DNA of 64,000 nt, taken from positions 124,001 to 188,000 of the forward strand of contig CAVWYD010000013.1 of the NCBI GenBank assembly GCA_963759055.1, in the 5' to 3' direction. How positions within the stretch are numbered: the first letter of the stretch is position 1; each line of letters opens with the position of its first letter. The notes beneath the pieces are model-generated. The model was given only the letters and a program-made list of their open reading frames with translations, was not told where the DNA came from and made no database searches. The position numbers and the translations under genes are program-made. Of this stretch, positions 8,691 to 16,739 are shown piece by piece. Source of the DNA: Thiosocius sp963759055. Lineage in GTDB: Bacteria > Pseudomonadota > Gammaproteobacteria > Chromatiales > Chromatiaceae.

Positions 8691-8939
8691 AGTATCAATC
8701 CCTCAGGTAAAGCTTTGCGCCATGCTATAACGGCATTCAATCTGGCGCATTGACCGATATCACACAGGCCCCTTGGCGCTGTCCGCATCGTTGGCCTGTG
8801 CCATCATGCATCCCCATGATCCCGCAACAACCGTCCACCGAGCAGAAAGCATGCACTATGGTCCCGCCACCTTTGACTGTGCACCACCGGACGCGGCGGC
8901 GAACACCTCTTCCTGAACCGCAAGCAAGGCTCAGCAGCA

Positions 8940-11900
8940 ATGGATAGGCTTTCCCGAATCCCCGGTTTCCTGCCCTATATTCTGATCGTCTTTCTCAATG
9001 CCTTCGTCGATCTTGGCCACAAGATCCTGATTCAGAATACGGTATTCAAAGTCTACGACGGGCAGACCCAGATCATACTTACCGCCCTCGTGAACGGGCT
9101 GATTCTGCTCCCATTCGTTCTGCTGTTCAGCCCTTCCGGCTTTCTGTCGGACAAATACGCCAAGCCGCGCGTGATAAAGATTGCAGCCGCGGTTGCCGTC
9201 GGCCTGACCCTGTTGATAACACTCTCCTATTACCAGGGCTGGTTCCAATTCGCCTTTGGACTGACCTTCCTGCTGGCCGTCCAGAGCGCTTTCTATTCGC
9301 CGGCCAAATACGGTTACATCAAGGAACTGACCGGCAAGGAGCGCCTGGCCACCGCCAACGCCGTGGTGCAGGCAGTGACCATCGTCGCCATTCTTTCGGG
9401 CATCTTCGTATTCTCAATGCTTTTCGAGCGACAACTGGCTGGCGTCGCCTACAGCACCGAGCCCGAAATTCTGCAGAACATCTATCCGATCGGCTGGATA
9501 CTGGTCGCCTGTTCCGCCTTCGAACTCTGGTTCGCCCTGCGCCTGAAAACGGTGGCGGCCGAGTCACCGGATCAGCGTTTTGAATTGCATGACTATGTTA
9601 CGGGCCGCTATCTGCGCCGCAATATCGCCAAGATAACGAGTAACCGCACCATATGGCTGTCCATCGTCGGCCTTTCCGTGTTCTGGGGGATATCGCAGGT
9701 CGTACTGGCGGCCTTCCCCGCCTTCGCCAAGGAAAGCCTGGGGCAAACCAACACGGTCGTCATTCAAGGCATGATGGCCTGCTCGGGAATCGGCATCATC
9801 ATCGGTTCCCTGATCGCGGGCAAATCGTCCCGAAATCACATCGAAACAGGCCTGGTTCCTCTCGGCGCGCTGAGCATCGTCCTGGCGCTGCTGTTCATGA
9901 CCCAGCTCGAATCAACCTTCGCGCTGATCATCAACTTTCTGTTACTGGGCATCGGTGGCGGCATGTTTATCGTGCCCCTGAACGCATTGATCCAGTTCAA
10001 TTCCAGAGACAGCGAGCTGGGCACCGTGCTGGCAGGCAACAACTGGGTGCAGAACCTGGTGATGCTGAGTTTCCTGGGCCTGACCGTGTTGTTTGCCGTG
10101 AAGGGTATCGACAGTGTCGGCCTGTTGCATGTCATGACCCTCACCGCCCTGGCTGGTGCCGTTTACACCGTCTACCAGCTGCCCCAATCGCTGGTCCGTT
10201 ACGTGATCGCGAGCCTGTTCGCGAGCACACACCGCATCGAGGTTCTGGGTTTCGACAATCTGCCGGAACAGGGCGGCGTCCTGATGCTGGGCAATCACAT
10301 CAGTTGGCTCGACTGGGCCATGATCCAGATCGCCTGTCCGCGACCGGTCCGTTTTGCGATGGACAGAGGCATCTATCAGCGCTGGTATCTCAAATGGTTC
10401 TTCGACCTGTTCGGCGTGGTCCCGATCACCGGAGGCCGCAGCAAAACCGCCCTGCAAGAAATGAATGAACTTTTGAAGGCCGGTGAAGTGGTCTGCCTTT
10501 TCCCGGAGGGTGCCATAAGCCGCAACGGGCAGCTGGGAGAGTTCAAGCGCGGTTACGAGAAGACGGTGGAGGGTGTGGAAGGCGTAATTCTGCCCTTTTA
10601 CCTTCGCGGTCTCTGGGGCAGCCGCTTTTCCCGCTCGAGCGAAAAACTGCGGGAAAGCCGCAACACACAACTGCGCGGCGATGTGATTGTCGCCTTCGGC
10701 CGTCCGCTACCCATGGACACTCTGGCACCGGAACTCAAACGGCATGTATTCGAACTGTCGATCGATGCCTGGGATCAGCACACCAGAACCCTCGATCCGA
10801 TCCCTTTGGCCTGGCTGCGCACGGCCAAGCGCCGCCGCGGCAGCCCGTGCCTGGCCGATGCCCAGGGCGATGCAGGTCTTTCCGCTTACAAGACGCTGAC
10901 GGCCGTGATCGCCTTTTCTCGCCTGATCCGGGGACGGAGTCCGGAACAGAACATCGGCCTGCTGCTGCCGACCAGCAGCGCAGGCCTGATCACCAACATG
11001 GCAGCCCTGCTGCTCGGCAGGACCGTGGTCAATCTGAACTACACCGCCAGCCTGCCCTCTCTCAAGGCCGCAGTCCGAAAGGCGGATGTGAAAACCATCT
11101 ACACATCCAGCCGTTTCCTCAACAAACTGGAACAACGCGGGGTAGACCTGAGCGACCTCCTCGCGCAGGTACAGGTCTACCGGCTCGAAGAACTCAAAGA
11201 CGAGATCGGCACCGGCAGCAAGCTGGCCTTCATGGTCGCTTCGGTCACCCTGCCCGCACGGCTGCTTTACGTCCTGTTCGGCAGAGTCGCCGATATCGAG
11301 CAGCCCGCGGCCATCCTGTTCTCCAGCGGCAGCGAGGGCGAACCCAAGGGTGTGGTGCTCAGTCACCGCAATGTCATGGCCAATATCCTCCAGGTCTCGG
11401 ATATGCTCGATCCGCCCGGTCAGGACGTGGTTATGGCGACCCTGCCGCTGTTTCATGCTTTCGGTCTCACAGTGACAGGCCTGATGCCGATGGTCGAGGG
11501 AATGCCGGCCATCTGTCACCCCGACCCCACCGACGTATCGACAATAGCCAAGGCGATTGCGCGTTATGAAGCGACAGTATTCTGCGGCACCTCGACTTTC
11601 CTGCGCATGTTCACACGCAACCGACGCGTCCATCCGCTGATGTTGCAGTCTCTGCGAGTGGTGGTGGCCGGGGCAGAGAGGCTGAGCCCCGAGGTCAGAG
11701 ACGGCTTCAAACTGAAGTTCAACAAGGAGATCTACGAGGGCTATGGCACCACCGAAACGACCCCGGTTGCCAGCGTCAACATACCGGACAGGATAGATCC
11801 CAGGGATTGGAAGGTGCAGCTCGGCAGCAAACCGGGCACCGTGGGTCTGCCACTGCCGGGCGGTAGCTTCCGCATCGTCGACCCTGATTCGCTGCAGGGC

Positions 11901-12398
11901 CTGCCAACGGGCGAGGATGGTCTGATCCTGTTCGGCGGCACCCAGGTCATGCTGGGCTACCTCAAAGACCCCGAAAAAACCGCGGAGGTCATCGTCGAAC
12001 TGGACGGAAGACGCTGGTACAAAACCGGCGACAAGGGCCATCTCGATGAAGACGGCTTCCTCACCATCGTCGATCGATATTCACGCTTTGCCAAGATAGG
12101 CGGCGAGATGGTCAGCCTCGGGGCGATAGAGGGCGCTGTTGCCAAAATGCTGCCGGAGGATGCGGAGGTGCTTGCCACGGCGTTGCCGGACGGCAAGAAG
12201 GGCGAGAAGGTGATCATGCTGTTTGCCGGCGCAATCGAACAGGAGCGCCTACAGGAAGTTATCGAGCAATCGGGCCTGAAGCCACTGATGCGGCCATCCG
12301 AACTACTCGCGGTTGACAGCATCCCGAAGCTCGGCAGCGGCAAAAACGACTTCAGCCGCGCCAAACAGATCGCGCTTGAAGCGGCCGCTCAATCCTAG
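8940..12398 (+). CDS. aas: Fused lysophospholipid transporter / acyltransferase / acyl-ACP ligase
   Basis: Predicted phospholipid-repair enzyme of the inner membrane. The 1152 residues contain three modules: an LplT-like major facilitator transporter (about 1-400, many hydrophobic helices), a PlsC/LPLAT acyltransferase with the H-x4-D motif in GNHISWLDWAM (about 450) and PEGAISRNG, and an AMP-forming acyl-ACP ligase (about 650-1150) with SSGSEGEPKG (about 793) and YKTGDKG. In E. coli LplT and Aas are separate proteins; here all three are joined. In the family, lysophosphatidylethanolamine is flipped in and re-acylated with fatty acid activated on ACP. Ends about 100 bases before the Mla-type operon, another lipid-handling system. 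Confidence 0.93.
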   Translation: MDRLSRIPGFLPYILIVFLNAFVDLGHKILIQNTVFKVYDGQTQIILTALVNGLILLPFVLLFSPSGFLSDKYAKPRVIKIAAAVAVGLTLLITLSYYQGWFQFAFGLTFLLAVQSAFYSPAKYGYIKELTGKERLATANAVVQAVTIVAILSGIFVFSMLFERQLAGVAYSTEPEILQNIYPIGWILVACSAFELWFALRLKTVAAESPDQRFELHDYVTGRYLRRNIAKITSNRTIWLSIVGLSVFWGISQVVLAAFPAFAKESLGQTNTVVIQGMMACSGIGIIIGSLIAGKSSRNHIETGLVPLGALSIVLALLFMTQLESTFALIINFLLLGIGGGMFIVPLNALIQFNSRDSELGTVLAGNNWVQNLVMLSFLGLTVLFAVKGIDSVGLLHVMTLTALAGAVYTVYQLPQSLVRYVIASLFASTHRIEVLGFDNLPEQGGVLMLGNHISWLDWAMIQIACPRPVRFAMDRGIYQRWYLKWFFDLFGVVPITGGRSKTALQEMNELLKAGEVVCLFPEGAISRNGQLGEFKRGYEKTVEGVEGVILPFYLRGLWGSRFSRSSEKLRESRNTQLRGDVIVAFGRPLPMDTLAPELKRHVFELSIDAWDQHTRTLDPIPLAWLRTAKRRRGSPCLADAQGDAGLSAYKTLTAVIAFSRLIRGRSPEQNIGLLLPTSSAGLITNMAALLLGRTVVNLNYTASLPSLKAAVRKADVKTIYTSSRFLNKLEQRGVDLSDLLAQVQVYRLEELKDEIGTGSKLAFMVASVTLPARLLYVLFGRVADIEQPAAILFSSGSEGEPKGVVLSHRNVMANILQVSDMLDPPGQDVVMATLPLFHAFGLTVTGLMPMVEGMPAICHPDPTDVSTIAKAIARYEATVFCGTSTFLRMFTRNRRVHPLMLQSLRVVVAGAERLSPEVRDGFKLKFNKEIYEGYGTTETTPVASVNIPDRIDPRDWKVQLGSKPGTVGLPLPGGSFRIVDPDSLQGLPTGEDGLILFGGTQVMLGYLKDPEKTAEVIVELDGRRWYKTGDKGHLDEDGFLTIVDRYSRFAKIGGEMVSLGAIEGAVAKMLPEDAEVLATALPDGKKGEKVIMLFAGAIEQERLQEVIEQSGLKPLMRPSELLAVDSIPKLGSGKNDFSRAKQIALEAAAQS

Positions 12399-12497
12399 GC
12401 TTTCGCCACAAAAGCAGCGCTCGGGGGACGAGGCCTGTGAGCAGTTCAGAGGAAAAGCAGTTGCGACGGTGCCGAAAAGACGCAACAGTTGTTTCAC

Positions 12498-13628
12498 ATG
12501 GATGCATCCAATAAAGATTCACCAGAGTCGGCAAGCTTGCAGGTGCAGGGGGCCACGGCGGTGTGCGCAGGCCACTGGACAGTGCACCACCTGGCGCAAC
12601 TGGAGACCGACCTCAAGCAGACTCGCTGGCCGTCGGGGCCGGTAGAGATGGAGCTCGGCCGGGTGGGACGGATGGATACCGCGGGTGCCTGGGTTCTGCA
12701 GCGGCTGCTCGATTCCCTGCGGCGCAGACAGCAAGCGGTGAAGCTCAGCGGCCTTTCGCCCGAGGCTGCCGATCTGCTGGAACTGGTTCGGGGCACCGCG
12801 ATGAAGGCGGAATCGGTGCCCCGACGGGCGCGCCCCTTGATACTCGAAGAGTTGGGGCGCGGAAGCGTTGATATCGCAGTACGCGGAATCGGACTGCTGG
12901 CCTTCATCGGCGAAATGGGCGCCGCCTGGCTGCGCCAGATCCTGCACCCCAGGCACATCCGCTGGCGGGAGATCGCGCAAGGCCTGGGGGATGCGGGGCA
13001 CAAGGCGCTCGGCATAGTCGGCCTGCTCGCATTTCTGCTTGGTATCGTCATTGCCTATCAGGGTGGTGTTCAGCTGCGCCAATACGGCGCCAGCCTGTTC
13101 ATCGCCGATCTGGTCGGGCTGTCCATGGTCCGCGAATTGGCCCCCATGATCACCGCGATCATCGTTGCCGGGCGCACCGGCTCCGCTTACACGGCGCAGA
13201 TCGGTACCATGCAGGTTACCGAAGAGGTGGACGCGCTGCGCAGTATGGGGATTCCACCGATGGACCTGCTGGTGCTGCCCAAGCTGCTGGCCCTGGTCGT
13301 GGCCCTGCCGCTGCTGACCGTATTTGCCGATATCATGGGCGTGCTGGGCGGTATGGTGATGTCCAACGTGCAGCTGGATATCGCATTCTCCACCTATCTC
13401 GACCGTATCGGCGTGGCCGTCTCGGTGCAATCCTTTCTGGTCGGACTGGGAAAGGCGCCGGTGTTCGCCGCCATAATCGCCACCATCGGCTGCTACCAGG
13501 GATTCCAGGTGGCAGGCAGCGCCGAGAGCGTGGGCCGCCGGACCACAATCAGCGTGGTCCAGTCGATCCTTGCCGTGATCGTCGTGGATGCGGCTTTTTC
13601 AGTGGCCTTCAGTCGCATGGGAATATGA
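12498..13628 (+). CDS. mlaE: MlaE-family ABC transporter permease with N-terminal STAS domain
   Basis: Inner-membrane permease of an MCE-type lipid transport system. The N-terminal 100 or so residues form a STAS-like domain (VEMELGRVGRMDTAGAWVLQ), a role played by a separate MlaB in E. coli. The C-terminal 250 residues are the MlaE permease, with GIVIAYQGGVQLRQYGASLF, the coupling stretch RELAPMITAIIVAGRTGSAY and EEVDALRSMGI. ATG 12498 (MDASNKDSP) is chosen over a TTG nine bases earlier; neither has a strong ribosome-binding site. Its TGA overlaps the next ATG. First gene of a four-gene operon. Confidence 0.92.
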   Translation: MDASNKDSPESASLQVQGATAVCAGHWTVHHLAQLETDLKQTRWPSGPVEMELGRVGRMDTAGAWVLQRLLDSLRRRQQAVKLSGLSPEAADLLELVRGTAMKAESVPRRARPLILEELGRGSVDIAVRGIGLLAFIGEMGAAWLRQILHPRHIRWREIAQGLGDAGHKALGIVGLLAFLLGIVIAYQGGVQLRQYGASLFIADLVGLSMVRELAPMITAIIVAGRTGSAYTAQIGTMQVTEEVDALRSMGIPPMDLLVLPKLLALVVALPLLTVFADIMGVLGGMVMSNVQLDIAFSTYLDRIGVAVSVQSFLVGLGKAPVFAAIIATIGCYQGFQVAGSAESVGRRTTISVVQSILAVIVVDAAFSVAFSRMGI

Positions 13629-14416
13629 GTATGGGCGCCGCGTTACCCGCCACTGCCGAGACTGTAGTCGCAGTGCGCGATCTGACTATGCGCTTTGGTC
13701 GCAAAGTGATCCACGAACATGTCGATCTGGACGTGTACCATGGCGAGATCCTCGCCATTGTCGGTGGCAGTGGCAGCGGCAAAACCACCCTGTTGCGCGA
13801 GATGGTGCTGCTTCAGCAACCGACATCGGGTTCGGTACAGGTGCTGGGCGAGGAGATATCCGGACTTGGCGAGGCAGAGGTCCTGCACGTACGACGGCGC
13901 ATCGGCGTGCTGTTTCAGAACGGCGCCCTGTTCGGTGGCCTCAGTGTTCTGGAGAACGTGGGTGCGCCCCTGCGCGAACATACCGCCCTGAGCCGCACCC
14001 TGATCGATGAGATAGCCTGCGTAAAGCTGTCCCTGGTCGGTCTTAACCCCAGCGACGGCCTGCTTTATCCAAGCCAGCTCAGCGGCGGCATGCGCAAGCG
14101 CGTCGCCCTGGCGCGCGCCATCGCGATGGACCCCGAACTGCTGTTCCTGGATGAGCCCACCTCCGGCCTGGATCCGCTGAGCGCAGACGCCTTCGATGAA
14201 CTGGTGCTGGATCTGAAGGCGGCGCTGGATCCCACCATCGTATTGGTGACCCACGACATGGACACCCTATGGCGGGTCGCCGACCGCGTGGTGCTGCTGG
14301 GTGAAGGAAAGGTGTTGGCGCAGGGCAGCATGGACGATCTGGCACGCTCCAGCGACCCGGCGGTGGTACGATTCTTCCAGAGCCCCCGGGGGCGTGCCGC
14401 ACAGGCTTCGACATGA
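13625..14416 (+). CDS. mlaF: MlaF-family ABC transporter ATP-binding protein
   Basis: ATPase that powers the MCE lipid transporter. 263 residues: Walker A GGSGSGKT (about 49-56), Q-loop in VLFQNGALFGGLSV, ABC signature LSGGMRKRVALARA (about 152-165), Walker B LLFLDEPTSGLDP (about 172-184) and switch His in VTHDMD. The phenylalanine-rich FQNGALF and LSGGM-x-K forms are typical of the MlaF/Ttg2A group. ATG 13625 overlaps the permease stop (ATGA) and the gene's own stop overlaps the next start, so the three genes are translationally linked. Confidence 0.95.
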   Translation: MSMGAALPATAETVVAVRDLTMRFGRKVIHEHVDLDVYHGEILAIVGGSGSGKTTLLREMVLLQQPTSGSVQVLGEEISGLGEAEVLHVRRRIGVLFQNGALFGGLSVLENVGAPLREHTALSRTLIDEIACVKLSLVGLNPSDGLLYPSQLSGGMRKRVALARAIAMDPELLFLDEPTSGLDPLSADAFDELVLDLKAALDPTIVLVTHDMDTLWRVADRVVLLGEGKVLAQGSMDDLARSSDPAVVRFFQSPRGRAAQAST

Positions 14417-15336
14417 CAGGGAAGACAAACTATGTCCTGGTCGGACTGTTCGTCCTGGCCCTTACTCTAACCCTGATCGCCGGGGTCCTGTGGCTGGGCT
14501 CAGGCGGTCCGGGGCACGTCTACGATGAGTACCTGGTCTACATGCAGGAATCAGTATCCGGCCTGAATCGCGACAATGTGGTCAAGTACCACGGCGTGAA
14601 CGTGGGCCGGGTGCGCGCAATCAGCCTCGACCCCGAGCGTGCCGAAGAGGTGCGCCTTCTGCTCGAAATCGACAGGGGTACGCCCATACGCGAGGACACA
14701 GTGGCGACGCTGGAGACCCAGGGCCTGACCGGTCTGGCATTTATCAATCTGACGGGGGGAAGCACCGATTCCCCGCCGCTGAAGGCAGGCACAGGTCAAA
14801 CATATCCGGTCATAGAGAGCCGGCCCTCCACCTGGGGCAGACTGGACCGTGCCGTGGAAGAACTGGCCAACAACCTGATCGGCGTCTCGAAACAATTCAA
14901 GGTACTGCTGAGCGATGAGAACCAGCTGCATATCAGTCGCAGCCTCGCCCACCTGGACGATCTGAGTACGGCACTTGCAGGCCGCTCGGTGGCCATGGCC
15001 GGTGCCCTCGATGATCTGACCGTCACCCTGCAGAATACGCGCGACGCCAGCGCCGAATTATCGGGTTTGATCGCGCAGCTGCAGGGAGCCGCTAACGCCC
15101 TCGAGCGCATGGCCGACGAGATTCGCGACACCGGCGCGTCGGTGCGCAAGGTGGTTCAGGCGCGTGACCGTGATCTGCAACGCTTCACGGGCGAGGCACT
15201 GCCGGAGGCGGCGGTGATGATCAATGAGGCACGGCGGGCGGCACAGAATCTCAGGCGCTTTAGCGAGCAGCTGGACCGCGACCCGGGGGTACTGTTGCGT
15301 GGCAGACCGCCGCGCGCGTCGGGGCCAGGCGAGTAA
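14413..15336 (+). CDS. mlaD: MlaD-family MCE-domain protein
   Basis: Membrane-anchored periplasmic subunit of the MCE transporter, which forms a ring in contact with the MlaEF core and shuttles lipid. 307 residues: one N-terminal membrane helix (about 7-27, YVLVGLFVLALTLTLIAGVL), an MCE domain (about 36-115, with GLNRDNVVKYHGVNVGRV and GLTGLAFINLTGG), then a long helical, probably coiled-coil C-terminal half. It is longer than E. coli MlaD (about 183 residues) and resembles the forms that work with an auxiliary lipoprotein instead of MlaC. ATG overlaps the mlaF stop. Confidence 0.92.
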   Translation: MTGKTNYVLVGLFVLALTLTLIAGVLWLGSGGPGHVYDEYLVYMQESVSGLNRDNVVKYHGVNVGRVRAISLDPERAEEVRLLLEIDRGTPIREDTVATLETQGLTGLAFINLTGGSTDSPPLKAGTGQTYPVIESRPSTWGRLDRAVEELANNLIGVSKQFKVLLSDENQLHISRSLAHLDDLSTALAGRSVAMAGALDDLTVTLQNTRDASAELSGLIAQLQGAANALERMADEIRDTGASVRKVVQARDRDLQRFTGEALPEAAVMINEARRAAQNLRRFSEQLDRDPGVLLRGRPPRASGPGE

Positions 15337-15346
15337 GGTGATCAGC

Positions 15347-15988
15347 ATGCCTCAGCAATGCCTAACCCTTGTGATGTCAGCCGGCCGACGGCTGCTGATC
15401 CTCGTCCTGACTCTGTCCCTCAGCGCCTGCGGCCTGCCCCTGCTGCAACCACCGGCCGAGCAACCCACCCGAAACTATCTGTTGGAGTGGCATGCCGGCA
15501 CCGTGCCACTGGTAAAGTCACCCCGGCGCGAAAGCCTGCTGATCAGCCCGGTCCTCTCGACCCCGGGCTTCGACAGCTCAGACATGGCCTATATGCGCAA
15601 GGCGCATGAGATCGAGTACTTCGCCCATCACCGTTGGGTGGATGCGCCCGCACGCATGCTCGAGCCGCTACTGGTGCAGGCTGCCGAGCGAAGCGGTTTG
15701 TTTCGCAGCGTGGTTGAGGCCGGTAACGGCGCGGATGTGGACCTGCGTCTCGACAGCAGGCTCATCCACCTGCAGCAGGTTTGTCGGCTGAATCCAAGCG
15801 AGTTGCAGCTGGCGCTGCGCGTAACCCTGTCGGAAGTGAGCAGTGCCAGGGTGATCGCCACCCGCACCCTCAGTGTCAGTGAAGCCATCGTGGAGCGAAA
15901 CCCTTACGCCGGGGTGGAGGCGGCGAATCGGGCGGTGGACCGGCTGCTCTCAGAGCTGCAGGGTTTTCTCTTAGAACAGCTCAAGTGA
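15347..15988 (+). CDS. ABC-type transport auxiliary lipoprotein (PqiC/MlaA-neighbour type)
   Basis: Outer-membrane lipoprotein expected to complete the MCE system, similar in layout to the ABC_trans_aux/PqiC family. About 213 residues from ATG 15347, which has AAGGTG six bases upstream; an ATG at 15374 (MSAGRRLL) would also give a signal peptide. The signal peptide ends with lipobox LSAC followed by GLPLL. The mature part has a beta-rich domain (RESLLISPVLSTPGF, AYMRKAHEIEYFAHHRWVDAP, LDSRLIHLQQ). Ten bases after mlaD. It takes the place of mlaC/mlaA, neither of which is present here. Confidence 0.85.
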   Translation: MPQQCLTLVMSAGRRLLILVLTLSLSACGLPLLQPPAEQPTRNYLLEWHAGTVPLVKSPRRESLLISPVLSTPGFDSSDMAYMRKAHEIEYFAHHRWVDAPARMLEPLLVQAAERSGLFRSVVEAGNGADVDLRLDSRLIHLQQVCRLNPSELQLALRVTLSEVSSARVIATRTLSVSEAIVERNPYAGVEAANRAVDRLLSELQGFLLEQLK

Positions 15989-15995
15989 TCCATTG

Positions 15996-16460
15996 CTACG
16001 GCAAAGGCAGCGCGGTTTTGTCGATCACGCGACGCATCACGAAACTCGAGTGCACACCGCTCACGCCCTCGATGCGCGTGATCTTGTTCAGCAGCAGCGC
16101 CTGGTAGGCCTCCATGTCACGCACCACCACTTTCAGCTGGTAGTCCGCGTCCTGCCCGGTGATCAACAGACACTCCAGCACCTCAGGCAGGTCCGCAACT
16201 TTCTGTTCAAAATTGGCAAACCGTTCAGGCGTATGTCGGTCCATGGAGATATGGATCAATGCCAGCAGACTGAGGCCGAGTTTCCCGGCATCGAGTACCG
16301 TGCGGTAGCCGGCGATCACCCCGCTCTCTTCCAGGGCGCGCACCCGTCGCAGGCAGGGCGACGGTGACAAACCGATGCGCTCGGCCAGATCCTGGTTGCT
16401 GATTCGACCCTCCTCCTGAAGCACCTCCAGAATACGTCGGTCAAAACCGTCGATCTGCAT
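15996..16460 (-). CDS. Lrp/AsnC-family transcriptional regulator
   Basis: DNA-binding amino-acid-responsive regulator, close in length (154 residues) and sequence to Lrp. N-terminal winged helix: DGFDRRILEVLQEEGRISNQDLAERIGLSPSP is spread over about 3-35; the C-terminal RAM domain (about 70-150) carries GQDADYQLKVVV and LNKITRIEGVSGVHSSFVMR. The start at 16460 (MQIDGFDRR) is preferred to a codon 15 bases upstream. It converges with the lipoprotein gene with only seven bases between them and is divergent from leuA, a gene type that Lrp often controls. A strong sigma-70-like promoter with a 14-bp palindrome lies just upstream. Confidence 0.9.
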   Translation of the reverse strand: MQIDGFDRRILEVLQEEGRISNQDLAERIGLSPSPCLRRVRALEESGVIAGYRTVLDAGKLGLSLLALIHISMDRHTPERFANFEQKVADLPEVLECLLITGQDADYQLKVVVRDMEAYQALLLNKITRIEGVSGVHSSFVMRRVIDKTALPLP

Positions 16461-16501
16461 CTTCTGCCACTCCACAGCGCCACAAAGGCATAAAACGCTA
16501 A

Positions 16502-16547
16502 CATTAGCGCTAATGCGCTATTATATTGTGTATTTATTTGATTTCAA
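16502..16547 (-). promoter_or_regulatory. lrp promoter with palindromic operator candidate
   Basis: On the minus strand TTGAAA (16547-16542) is followed after 16 bases by TATAAT (16525-16520), a near-consensus sigma-70 promoter reading toward the lrp-type gene. Immediately downstream, at the expected transcription start, is the perfect palindrome CATTAGCGCTAATG (16502-16515), flanked by further AGCG repeats. A palindrome over the start site suggests autorepression; binding by this Lrp is inferred. The same region could also affect leuA on the other strand. Confidence 0.7.
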
Positions 16548-16739
16548 GCCTTATTTAGCAACCATATACCCCCTCGCCTGCCCTATCCTTTCACTGTCGG
16601 CCACAAGCCGGCAATCGACTGCCAATGACCAACCCGGTCTCGCGCAGTCCGCCACAGGCCCCACAAGGGCGGCATGAAATCGCTACCTCCCCACACGGGG
16701 GAGGAAAGCGCAAACCAGATGAAACCCGGAGCAGCAACC

